This document shows positions 1-7,661 of a DNA stretch of 64,000 nucleotides, one piece after another. Source of the stretch: Melioribacteraceae bacterium. GTDB taxonomy: Bacteria > Bacteroidota > Ignavibacteria > Ignavibacteriales > Melioribacteraceae. Position 1 is the first letter of the stretch. Every line of letters starts with the position of its first letter. The notes beneath the pieces are model-generated. The model did not search any database and was not told where the DNA came from. It was given only the letters and a program-made list of their open reading frames with translations. The translations under genes were made by a program, and so were the position numbers. The stretch is from positions 1-64,000 of the forward strand of contig JALVFE010000010.1 in the NCBI GenBank assembly GCA_027030245.1, given 5' to 3'.

Positions 1-293
1 TATTACGATCAATACTCTAAACAACTTTCATTATTCTAACTTTTATAGGGTTACTTTCTGTTTCGTAAGGAAATCTGTCCAATTTAAGCTCTTTTCCGAT
101 TTTCCCAATTTGTTTTGGACAGCAGTGATTAAACAAAACAAAACCTTAGGTAAAATGGCGTAAATTCATTCCTATATGAAAATATCAAAAGGAAATTTCC
201 ATAAAAAGAATGATTTTTGTTACACTATATTTGATAAATATTATGTATTTTGAAGTTACACTAGCCTTCCCCCCAAAAATGGAGTGTCTATAG
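1..293. other. AT-rich intergenic stretch, no gene seen
   Basis: I see no convincing reading frame, RNA gene or strong hairpin here. The sequence is AT-rich and leads into the partial tRNA copies that follow. Confidence 0.5.
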
Positions 294-295
294 AA

Positions 296-413
296 GAACC
301 CTCAACCTTTTGATCAAAAGTGAATGGGAAATATTAATGGAATCGGAATTTTAGTGCACCCGGAAGGATTCCTCCATAGGAGTCCCTTTGGGAGAACCCT
401 CAACCTTCTGATC
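296..413 (-). repeat. Two partial copies of the tRNA-Arg 3' half
   Basis: Positions 296-315 repeat, with one mismatch, the stretch of the tRNA-Arg gene running from the anticodon arm to the T arm. Positions 354-371 plus 394-413 repeat the acceptor/T-arm end and the same inner stretch, but are split by a 22-bp insert at 372-393. Both copies are followed by the same short sequence (tgatcaaaagt). They look like remnants of duplications or integrations at the tRNA 3' end. No integrase gene is visible nearby, so the integration origin is inference. Confidence 0.75.
372..393. repeat. 22-bp double mini-hairpin insert in a tRNA fragment
   Basis: The insert consists of two adjacent 11-nt hairpins, CTCCATAGGAG and TCCCTTTGGGA, each with a 4-bp stem and a 3-nt loop. 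Removing it restores the uninterrupted tRNA sequence GGATTCGAACCC, so the boundaries are exact. The first hairpin resembles the CTCCGTAGGAG core of the REP units near the RAYT gene; the second recurs inside decayed CRISPR repeats near 59683. Confidence 0.75.
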
Positions 414-608
414 AAAAGTAAATTAAAAGTTGTTGTGATTAGTAATATAAATTCAGCTTTCTTGGAGATATCCCCTTTGAATTATTTGACTATTGATACA
501 ATAATTTTCTTCCCAAAATCGAAAAGGTGTGTTACAGCGAATGGCATAGATATAAAGAGCCCGAATTTAAAACCTTGTAAACTACTATTATATAAGGAAG
601 TAATCTTG

Positions 609-682
<74 letters not shown>

Positions 683-793
683 GATTTATTTCGGTGTGTA
701 AAGATAAATAATTATTTTATTTGTTGACAAGAAAAAAGAATGGGCAGTTGAATATATTAAAACAACAGGGCAGGGAGTCAATATAATTGGAAT

Positions 794-2170
794 TTAAGAT
801 TCCCCGTCTTTCGGGATGCCCAATTTTTTCATCTTCTTGTAAAGATTTGTTCTGTCAATTCCAAGCACGGAAGCGGCGGCATTTAATTTCCAATCGTTTT
901 CGCGCAGGACTTTCAAAATATATTTCTTTTCAAATTCTGCTTTAGCTTGCTTTAACGATTTTTCGGCGCTTTGAAAAAGATCGTTTTTCATTGTACCGGT
1001 GAGTGCATCGGTATCCATAGCCGCTTTCATATCTTCGAAAGTCAACTCTTCGCCGGTGGCGAAAATCACAAGTTTTTCAATTACGTTTTTTAACTCCCGA
1101 ACGTTTCCTTTCCAAGGATGATTTAGCAGAATCCCTTCCAGTTGTTTATTAAATCCCCTTACTTTTTTATTGTACGTATTATTAAACTCGCGCAAGAAAT
1201 GATACGCCAAAGGAAGAATATCTTCCCTCCGTTCACGTAACGGGGGAAGCCAAATATTCACAACATTTAACCGGTGGAACAAATCGGCTCTGAATGTTCC
1301 GTTCGCCACTTTCTGCTTAAGATTTTGATTTGTAGCCGTTATAATTCTAACATCAATTTTTTGCGGAACGTTCTTGCCGATTACGTCCACTTCGTCTTCT
1401 TCCAAAACGCGGAGCAATTTTGCCTGTAGGTGCAAGTCCATGTCACCGATTTCGTCCAAAAACAATGTTCCGCCGTCTGCCGCAAGGAATTTACCTTTGC
1501 GGTCTCTATAAGCACCGGTAAATGAGCCTTTTTTATGACCGAATAACACGCTTTCTAGTATCCCGCTTGGTATTGCGGCGCAATTAACTTTTATGTAAGG
1601 TTTTCCCTTTCTGTCACTGTTATGGTGAATTGCCCACGCAACCAATTCTTTACCGGTTCCCGTTTCTCCTTGAATCAGAACTTTTGCGTTAGTTGAGGCT
1701 ACTGTATTTATTTTGTCGATCACTTTTTTAAGCGCTTTGCTTTCACAAACAATTTTATAATTTTCTGTCAATTCTTTGTATATGTTCTCTTTTTCGTCGA
1801 TGAGATTCTTTTGTGTTATGGCGTTTTTTACGGCAATGAATAGTCTATCGGGATCGACGGGTTTCTCTATAAAATCGTATGCGCCGTTTTTGATAGCTTC
1901 CACGGCAATAGAAATAGTACTATGCCCGGAAATCATAATAACAGGAACATTCGGATTTTTTTGTAGTGAAATTTTCAATAATTCAATTCCATTGATACCT
2001 GGCATTTTAACATCCAATAAGATACAATCAAAGTAATTATTTTGGATCAGCTCGAGAGCATGACTCGAGTTAGAAATTGTAGCAACGTAAAAACCTTTAA
2101 TTTCCAGAAATTTTTTTACAGATTTAAGTAAATTCTCGTCATCATCGATTGATAATATCCGTTTGTACAT
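794..2170 (-). CDS. Sigma-54-dependent NtrC-family response regulator
   Basis: A cytoplasmic transcription activator with three domains in order. The N-terminal receiver has an acidic pocket (IDDDEN) and a phospho-acceptor Asp in LLDVKMPG, about residue 53. The AAA+ sigma-54 interaction domain has Walker A GETGTGKE, a GSFTGA loop that contacts sigma-54 and Walker B LFLDEIGD. The C-terminal Fis-type helix-turn-helix is around AAASVLGIDRTNLYKKM. I chose the ATG at 2170 over the GTG at 2182 because the GAGGGC Shine-Dalgarno lies between them; this gives 458 residues. The likely partner is the histidine kinase at 4246-6762, upstream on the same strand but now separated by a transposase and repeats. 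The target regulon cannot be read from the sequence. Confidence 0.93.
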   Translation of the reverse strand: MYKRILSIDDDENLLKSVKKFLEIKGFYVATISNSSHALELIQNNYFDCILLDVKMPGINGIELLKISLQKNPNVPVIMISGHSTISIAVEAIKNGAYDFIEKPVDPDRLFIAVKNAITQKNLIDEKENIYKELTENYKIVCESKALKKVIDKINTVASTNAKVLIQGETGTGKELVAWAIHHNSDRKGKPYIKVNCAAIPSGILESVLFGHKKGSFTGAYRDRKGKFLAADGGTLFLDEIGDMDLHLQAKLLRVLEEDEVDVIGKNVPQKIDVRIITATNQNLKQKVANGTFRADLFHRLNVVNIWLPPLRERREDILPLAYHFLREFNNTYNKKVRGFNKQLEGILLNHPWKGNVRELKNVIEKLVIFATGEELTFEDMKAAMDTDALTGTMKNDLFQSAEKSLKQAKAEFEKKYILKVLRENDWKLNAAASVLGIDRTNLYKKMKKLGIPKDGES

Positions 2171-2250
2171 GATTGCCCTCACAAATAAAAGATTTTAATA
2201 TTCATTTATATTAATTATTGAATATAAAATCATCAAATATGTTGTTAATG

Positions 2251-2421
2251 TTTCACCCCTCCAGGGTTTTATTTTATTTCGTGTTACATTTGCTATAAAT
2301 ATTTCACGCCTACGGCGTTTATGAATTAAAACAATTGCTCAATTAAAATTTTTCCTCACTCCGTAGGAGTGAAATATTTATAATATTCATATCGCCCAAA
2401 ACACCGGAACTCCGTAGGAGT
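2251..2421. repeat. REP palindrome cluster downstream of RAYT gene
   Basis: Contains CCCTCCAGGG, CGCCTACGGCG and two copies of ACTCCGTAGGAGT (around 2358 and 2409), joined by conserved spacer DNA (tttattttatttcgtgtt, ctataaatatttcac). The same block recurs at 2931-3053 and 3367-3437. These are typical REP units of the kind mobilised by RAYT transposases. Confidence 0.8.
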
Positions 2422-2433
2422 GACACGATTTCT

Positions 2434-2904
2434 TTATTTATCATTATCATTAAAGTTGAATAGATATTTTTCATCGTAATTAATTTTATATTTTTCCAAA
2501 AATTTTTGATATTCTTCTTTGAATGTTCTTCGTTTATGATGCTCTTTCTGATTATTAATGTATTTTATTATGTTCGGTAATTGTGACTCAGAATACGAAA
2601 ATGCACCAAAACCCTCTTGCCAACTGAATTTCCCTTTAGTGTATTTTTTGTTGTTAATGTATTTAGTAGAATTGTTTTTAATGTCTCTAACCAAATCTGA
2701 TAAAGAGATATTCGGTTTAATATTCAGTAGAATATGTATATGATCTTTGTAACCGTTTATTGCCAGCAGTTTTTGGTTTTTGTTGGTGATTATTCCGGTT
2801 ATGTATTTAAATAAATCGGTTTCCCAGGATTTTTGAATAATCCCGTGCCGTCCTTTGACAGCAAATATAAGGTGAATATAAATTTTTGAAAATGTGTTAG
2901 GCAT
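2434..2904 (-). CDS. REP-associated tyrosine transposase (IS200/IS605-like TnpA)
   Basis: A 156-residue single-domain Y1 HUH nuclease. The HUH motif is DHIHIL (His55 and His57), and the catalytic tyrosine is most likely Tyr115 in IIKYINNQKEHH. The N-terminus (FSKIYIHLIFAVKGR) and WQEGFGAFSYS are typical of the family. It would nick single-stranded DNA at hairpins through a phosphotyrosine link. It has no partner tnpB and no IS200-type ends, but is flanked by REP clusters on both sides. That makes it a RAYT, a domesticated relative, rather than an autonomous insertion sequence. The frame is intact. It sits between a response regulator and its probable kinase. Confidence 0.9.
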   Translation of the reverse strand: MPNTFSKIYIHLIFAVKGRHGIIQKSWETDLFKYITGIITNKNQKLLAINGYKDHIHILLNIKPNISLSDLVRDIKNNSTKYINNKKYTKGKFSWQEGFGAFSYSESQLPNIIKYINNQKEHHKRRTFKEEYQKFLEKYKINYDEKYLFNFNDNDK

Positions 2905-2930
2905 AATATTTTTTATTATACTTTATGTTT

Positions 2931-3437
2931 CACCCCTCCGGGGTTTTATTTTATTTGTGTTTCATTTGCTATAAATATTTCACGCCTACGGCGTTTTTGA
3001 ATTAACTCAACTATTAAATTAAAATATATCATCACTCCGTAGGAGTGAAATGTATAATCAAAGTTATCATTCTAAATTTTATTTAGATATAACATTAGTT
3101 ACAAAATTAATTATTTATTTTCAAAAGTTTCAAAACTATAAGATCATAATCGCTACGTATTGTTTCTATTATAAATTATCTATACATAACGAAAATTAAT
3201 TCGCTTGATAAGAATTAATACAACTCCGTAGGAGTGGTATATTTATAATATCCAAATCCACCCCAAATAACAGAACTCCGTAGGAGTGAAACATAAATCA
3301 AAGCCATTATTCTAATTTATTTTAGATATAACATTAATCGCATAATTAATTTTTTATATTTAATTGTTTCACCCGGACGGGGTTTTATTTTATTTCGTGT
3401 TACATTTGCTATAAATATTTCACGCCTACGGCGTTTT
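2931..3437. repeat. REP palindrome cluster upstream of RAYT gene
   Basis: Three REP stretches: 2931-3053 (CCCCTCCGGGG at 2933, CGCCTACGGCG at 2983, then ACTCCGTAGGAGT), 3220-3290 (two CTCCGTAGGAG hairpins) and 3367-3437 (a second copy of the first block). The copies share spacer DNA and orientation, so they look like block duplications. No gene lies within 2905-3538. Confidence 0.8.
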
Positions 3438-3495
3438 CAATTATTGTCAATTTATCCACTGTAAGCGGATTGGTTAAACAGCTCATTATTTTTTA

Positions 3496-3566
3496 GATCC
3501 CGAAACAATCCGCCGATGGCGGACGGGATGACATACCGTCATGCTGAACTTGTTTCAGCATCTATT
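3496..3566. repeat. Dispersed palindromic repeats overlapping GIY-YIG 3' end
   Basis: A GATCCCGAAAC...GGGATGACA palindrome, with a CGCCGATGGCG mini-hairpin nested at 3511-3521, is followed by CATGCTGAACTTGTTTCAGCATC. The second palindrome supplies the last codons and stop of the GIY-YIG gene. Related copies lie at 3900-4105, 38900-39060, 41640-41950 and 53560-53815. Confidence 0.8.
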
Positions 3567-3811
3567 CCCCAATCCTTTGATAAGTCCTCCCATTCGGGAT
3601 TTGCCGATTCTATTAAATTTATTTTCCATTCCCGATGCCAATTTTTTAATTGTTTCTCTCTCCTAATTGCCTGTTGTACATCTGTAAATATTTCGTAATA
3701 AACCAATTTTGTTAAATTATATTTTTTTGAAAATCCTTCTATAATTCCTTTTTTATGTTCATACATTCTTCGTACTAAATTGTTCGTAAAGCCTATATAT
3801 AACGTTTTCAC
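3539..3811 (-). CDS. GIY-YIG nuclease domain protein with atypical start
   Basis: The stretch TLYIGFTNNLVRRMYEHK and the C-terminal EKQLKNWHREWKINLIE match small stand-alone GIY-YIG endonuclease-like proteins. The coordinates use the GTG at 3811, but the family's first motif half (EYYVYIITN) is encoded in frame upstream to about 3850, where there is no ATG, GTG or TTG. Only an ATT at 3851-3853 follows the stop codon. So either a rare start is used or the original start has been lost. The last seven residues (DAETSSA) and the stop are made of a dispersed palindromic repeat. The role of these proteins is not established. Confidence 0.7.
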   Translation of the reverse strand: MKTLYIGFTNNLVRRMYEHKKGIIEGFSKKYNLTKLVYYEIFTDVQQAIRREKQLKNWHREWKINLIESANPEWEDLSKDWGIDAETSSA

Positions 3812-3899
3812 TTTATTAGTAATTATGTAGACATAATATTCTTTTATTGAAATGTTTAAATATTAGCTCAAAGTTTAATTACCTTAAAGGTAATATTGT

Positions 3900-4200
3900 A
3901 CATTTTAGATTCCGAAACGAGTTCGGAATGACAGATTCTTTTTAAATCCCGAAATGAATTCGGGATGACACGTTCTATTCACTCCACCGAATGCGGACGG
4001 AATGACAGGTTCTTCTTACCGTCATGCTGTTCGCCGCAGGCGAATTGTTTCAGCATTTGGTTTTCCTACTTAGATCCCGAAACTAGTTCGGGATGACACG
4101 TTCTACTCAATCCGCCGGAGCAGAAAGAATAACACACGAAAAATCCCAAATCCCAATGACAAATGACCAGTGACAAATGACCACTGACCACTGACAAAAT
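3900..4200. repeat. Dispersed palindromes and minisatellite-like DNA
   Basis: Four copies or variants of the CCGAAA(C/T)NNGTTCGG(G/A)ATGACA palindrome, a CATGCTG...TTTCAGCAT unit carrying a nested CGCCGCAGGCG mini-hairpin at 4032-4042, then a low-complexity run built on short words such as acaaatgacc and agtgac. No gene is visible between 3812 and 4245. Confidence 0.75.
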
Positions 4201-4245
4201 CCAAAACGTATATTAAAATTTTCAAAGAACGGGAACGTTATTACA

Positions 4246-6762
4246 TTATTCACCTTTCAATGTTACTTTAACCGTGGTGCCGGTTTCAGCAGAAGATTCA
4301 ATTTCGATTATCCCACCGTGATCTTCCACTATTTTCTTTGCAAGAGCCAAACCCATACCCGTTCCGTCTTTCTTTGTGGTAAAATAAGGCTCGAATACTC
4401 TATCTTTTATATCATTCATTATTCCCGGACCACTGTCTTTAATACCGATTTCAACCAACGTGGAAAAATCCCCGTTGGGTTTATATTTTTCATTTACATT
4501 TCCGTTTTTGTAACATTTGCTTGCAATTTCCAGTTTACCGACGCCGTTCATCGCATCGATTGCATTTTCTATAATGAGATGGAACAGTTGTATTAATTGT
4601 TTCTCGTCGCCTTGCACGGTTTTGCAGTCTTCGTCTAAATTCCATTCAACGTTTACGCCTCTCGACGTATAACTTGCGAAGTTTTTTAATGATTTATATA
4701 GCAATTCGTTAATGTTCAAGAATTGTTTTTTTGTTTCGTTCAGATTTGTAAACTTCAAAAAACTGTTTACCAATTCTTTTATACGGGATATTTCCGTTTT
4801 CATCAACATTATGTCGCTTTCATATTTATCTTTACCGTTGATGTTTTCCTCGTTTAATCTGAGTTGCAATGTTTTCAGATTTAAACCGATAGATGAAAGC
4901 GGTGTTTTAATTTCGTGCGCTATTCTCTGTACCGTGGAAGTCCATACTTTACCACGGTCGCCGAGCAAAGGTTGGGTATAATCCCGTATTTCCAGAAGGT
5001 AAGCATAAGTAAAACCGATGAATGAAGTAAAAGGCGTAATGTTTACGTCTCCTTTAAACTCTTTCGTTCCGGTAGAAAATGAAATATCACCTTCTGTTTT
5101 GTTTTTCGTTTTCAGTGCTACTTCGGTAAGGTGAAGTAGCCGCGGTAAATTTCCGAATACCGATTTATAGCTTTCCTTTTTGCGCACATCCGTATTTACG
5201 TCCAAATATTTCTTGGAGTTTTCGTTCATAAAGAAAATTTTACCGGAATGATTCAGTATAATAATTCCGTTGTTCGATCTTTGCAGCGAATGCCCGAAAT
5301 ACGTTATATATGTTGATAGATAAGAATTTACACGGTGTGCAGCAACAAACAAGGTAAAAAATCCGAGAAACATACCCATTGAAATTAAAGGCAGCAGAGA
5401 ATAAATTTTATTTTTTTTTACGGTAAACAGGTAATTGTTTTTTAAGTTGGAAACAGCTAATTGCGGGGGTTTGTTTTTCCCGTTTAACTTTATTGTTATT
5501 GCATTACGATTAGTTACGAAAAGCTCAGGGAATGTATATTCTGCCATAATATTAAGGGAATTAGAAATTAAGTATAACTTTTTAGTAATAGAATTGCCAG
5601 CAATCAAAAAATTATTTTCAAATGAAGGAAGTTTCACTTTTTTATTAAAGATAAGATGATTATCTGTTGTCTTAGTAGTTTTTAGTATCTTCAGCTTTGT
5701 GTCCATCTTATAAAGATTTCCGTCCAAATCGGAAGTGTAAATTATTTCTTTATCTTCTTCCTTTATTTTTATAGGTCTATGAAGTTGTTTAGGAAAGTTT
5801 TTAAAAGAATCTATTTTTTCCCCTTTGAAATTAAAAAGTAGAGCATTCATAATTCTTGCCGAATCGGAATATTGTTGGTAAAATACTAGAATATTATTAG
5901 TTTTTCCATTTTTTACGGGTATGGAATATTCCGCTCCGGCACTACTGCCCAAAGGCACCGGTTTAAAAAACGGTTTTAAATTGTCATCCAGAACAATCAA
6001 CCACTTGACATGATCGTGAATCCCGGTCTTTTTTTTCATATTTGCTGGAGCTTGTGTTGAGAGAATTATTTCAGTTCTTCCATCGTTATTCAAATCGTAA
6101 AATTTCAAATCTTGCAAATCCGCTCCGCTTTCGAATTTGTTTACTATTCTCCGTTTCTCCATGTCGAAGGCATAAACACCCCTCGGATAAATAGCGTAAC
6201 CCGTTTTAACGGTAAAAATAAATTTCTTTGTAAGCGTATGATTAGTTTTTAATAATCCGTAAGGATGAAGATAAACATCCCAGAAATTTCCTTTAGCGGA
6301 GTCGGGTTTGGATAATAGAAATTGGCGGTTCAGAATGTAATCTTTGGCTTTAACATCGATAACAGAAAGAAAAAGGGAATCGGTGGCTTTGAAGAACATG
6401 AAAACTTCTTTATAACCGTCCCCGTTATAATCTTCGGCATAAATCCAATCCGGATCAGAACGTCCGAAAGTGTTAAATTGGTCTATTAAATAAGTGCCAT
6501 TTTTGAAAACAATAATGTGGTCATTCAACGGTTTGTCCATATAGGTGAATTCAATCTTATCGCTTATGCCGTCGTTATTTAAATCGATATAGAAAAAAAT
6601 TTCCGTACCGAATTTTGTAAATCTTTTCTCATCAAGTCTAAAATAGTAAGGCAAATTGGTTTTCAGAATGTAGTAAGATGCTATAGCGCTAAGAATAAGT
6701 GAAACGGTTATAAAAATAGCGTACAGTTGTTTTATGGAAGTAATTTTAATTTTGAGTTTCAA
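4246..6762 (-). CDS. Membrane sensor histidine kinase with FG-GAP-like sensor region
   Basis: Residues about 12-32 form the first membrane helix. A long extracytoplasmic region contains FG-GAP/VCBS-like calcium-binding motifs (DLNNDGISD, DYNGDGYKE, DLNNDGRTE), suggesting a beta-propeller. A second helix lies near 453-476, followed by a PAS-like domain to about 595. The kinase core has the H box IAHEIKTPLSS (His616), the N box IIENAIDAMN (about 733), and the DSGPGI and GTGMGLALAKKI ATP-binding boxes. At 838 residues it is large for a kinase. The start is a TTG; I found no better one. It lies upstream of the NtrC-type regulator on the same strand, its probable partner. The ligand is unknown. 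Confidence 0.9.
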   Translation of the reverse strand: MKLKIKITSIKQLYAIFITVSLILSAIASYYILKTNLPYYFRLDEKRFTKFGTEIFFYIDLNNDGISDKIEFTYMDKPLNDHIIVFKNGTYLIDQFNTFGRSDPDWIYAEDYNGDGYKEVFMFFKATDSLFLSVIDVKAKDYILNRQFLLSKPDSAKGNFWDVYLHPYGLLKTNHTLTKKFIFTVKTGYAIYPRGVYAFDMEKRRIVNKFESGADLQDLKFYDLNNDGRTEIILSTQAPANMKKKTGIHDHVKWLIVLDDNLKPFFKPVPLGSSAGAEYSIPVKNGKTNNILVFYQQYSDSARIMNALLFNFKGEKIDSFKNFPKQLHRPIKIKEEDKEIIYTSDLDGNLYKMDTKLKILKTTKTTDNHLIFNKKVKLPSFENNFLIAGNSITKKLYLISNSLNIMAEYTFPELFVTNRNAITIKLNGKNKPPQLAVSNLKNNYLFTVKKNKIYSLLPLISMGMFLGFFTLFVAAHRVNSYLSTYITYFGHSLQRSNNGIIILNHSGKIFFMNENSKKYLDVNTDVRKKESYKSVFGNLPRLLHLTEVALKTKNKTEGDISFSTGTKEFKGDVNITPFTSFIGFTYAYLLEIRDYTQPLLGDRGKVWTSTVQRIAHEIKTPLSSIGLNLKTLQLRLNEENINGKDKYESDIMLMKTEISRIKELVNSFLKFTNLNETKKQFLNINELLYKSLKNFASYTSRGVNVEWNLDEDCKTVQGDEKQLIQLFHLIIENAIDAMNGVGKLEIASKCYKNGNVNEKYKPNGDFSTLVEIGIKDSGPGIMNDIKDRVFEPYFTTKKDGTGMGLALAKKIVEDHGGIIEIESSAETGTTVKVTLKGE

Positions 6763-7136
6763 AATCTTACAAGGTTTTTATGTGCTGATAAGTTATTTAT
6801 AACCGAAACAAAAATTAAACCAAAAAAACTTATACAATTAATTCAAATATAAAAAGTTATTTTAAAAACATTAAACCTTCGTATTAACCCCAAATTTATA
6901 AAAAAATAAGAAGAAACTTAATTACGGTCATTGCCAACCTTGAACATATAAAAGGATAACATATCTTTTTTGTTTCAAATTTTACACTAGTTTTAATAAT
7001 AAATGTTGCAAAAAATACAACAAAACCGTTTTGTAATATTAAAAATTAGCGAAAATTGGGAAATTTTAAATTGGTATGACTTATGCTAAAGTACAAATGA
7101 ATTAAATAGTTTTTATAAAGCATAAAAATTAGGGCT
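6763..7136. other. Divergent AT-rich intergenic region
   Basis: This region separates the kinase from the plus-strand gene at 7137 and must hold both promoters. It is very AT-rich. I see no clear operator, hairpin or extra reading frame. Confidence 0.4.
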
Positions 7137-7511
7137 ATGTCAATAGTAGAATTATTTTACAAATTAAGAAACGGCGGTTTAAGCCTGGTAGAAACAAACA
7201 AGCTATTGGCTTCGGTTTATAACATTTCTTATTCGTATTTAAAATTGAAAGCGGAAAGCAAGCCCGAAATTTACGAACCCGGATTGGATTTAAAAGAAAT
7301 GGCAATCGAAAGCACAGCATTGCTTTTCAGAAAAAACGGAACAAACCGGATATTATTGAATGAAAAGCTGTCAAGTCACTCCGAAAGAATTAATTCCCGG
7401 GCAGAATTAATTTATTACATTAACAGAATTGTAAGGGAAACCACGGATAGGGTGGTAGAATTTGAATTAATAAAACGTGATCTCATTAGGGTTGGGGAGG
7501 GAACGAATTGA
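7137..7511 (+). CDS. Hypothetical protein, possibly prematurely terminated
   Basis: A 124-residue, mostly helical, charged protein I do not recognise. There is no signal peptide or membrane helix. The start ATG has a poor Shine-Dalgarno. The reading frame stays open after the TGA at 7509-7511 for about 50 more codons (beginning NLPEYGKLYVAKS) up to the start of the next gene. A nonsense mutation in a longer gene is therefore possible. Function unknown. Confidence 0.5.
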   Translation: MSIVELFYKLRNGGLSLVETNKLLASVYNISYSYLKLKAESKPEIYEPGLDLKEMAIESTALLFRKNGTNRILLNEKLSSHSERINSRAELIYYINRIVRETTDRVVEFELIKRDLIRVGEGTN

Positions 7512-7661
7512 AACCTGCCGGAATACGGAAAATTATATGTTGCAAAAAGTACAAAGAGAGGATTTCGCATCGAATTAGGAGAGAATTTTGATAAAACAAG
7601 AAAGATAGTATTGTTTAGGCAAATACATAATTTTTGTTTTAATCTAAACAAAGGAAATAAA

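Noticed and set aside
2434-2904. Full IS200/IS605 insertion sequence
   Set aside because: No TnpB gene or typical hairpin ends at fixed distance; the flanking elements are REP clusters, so a RAYT is the better reading.
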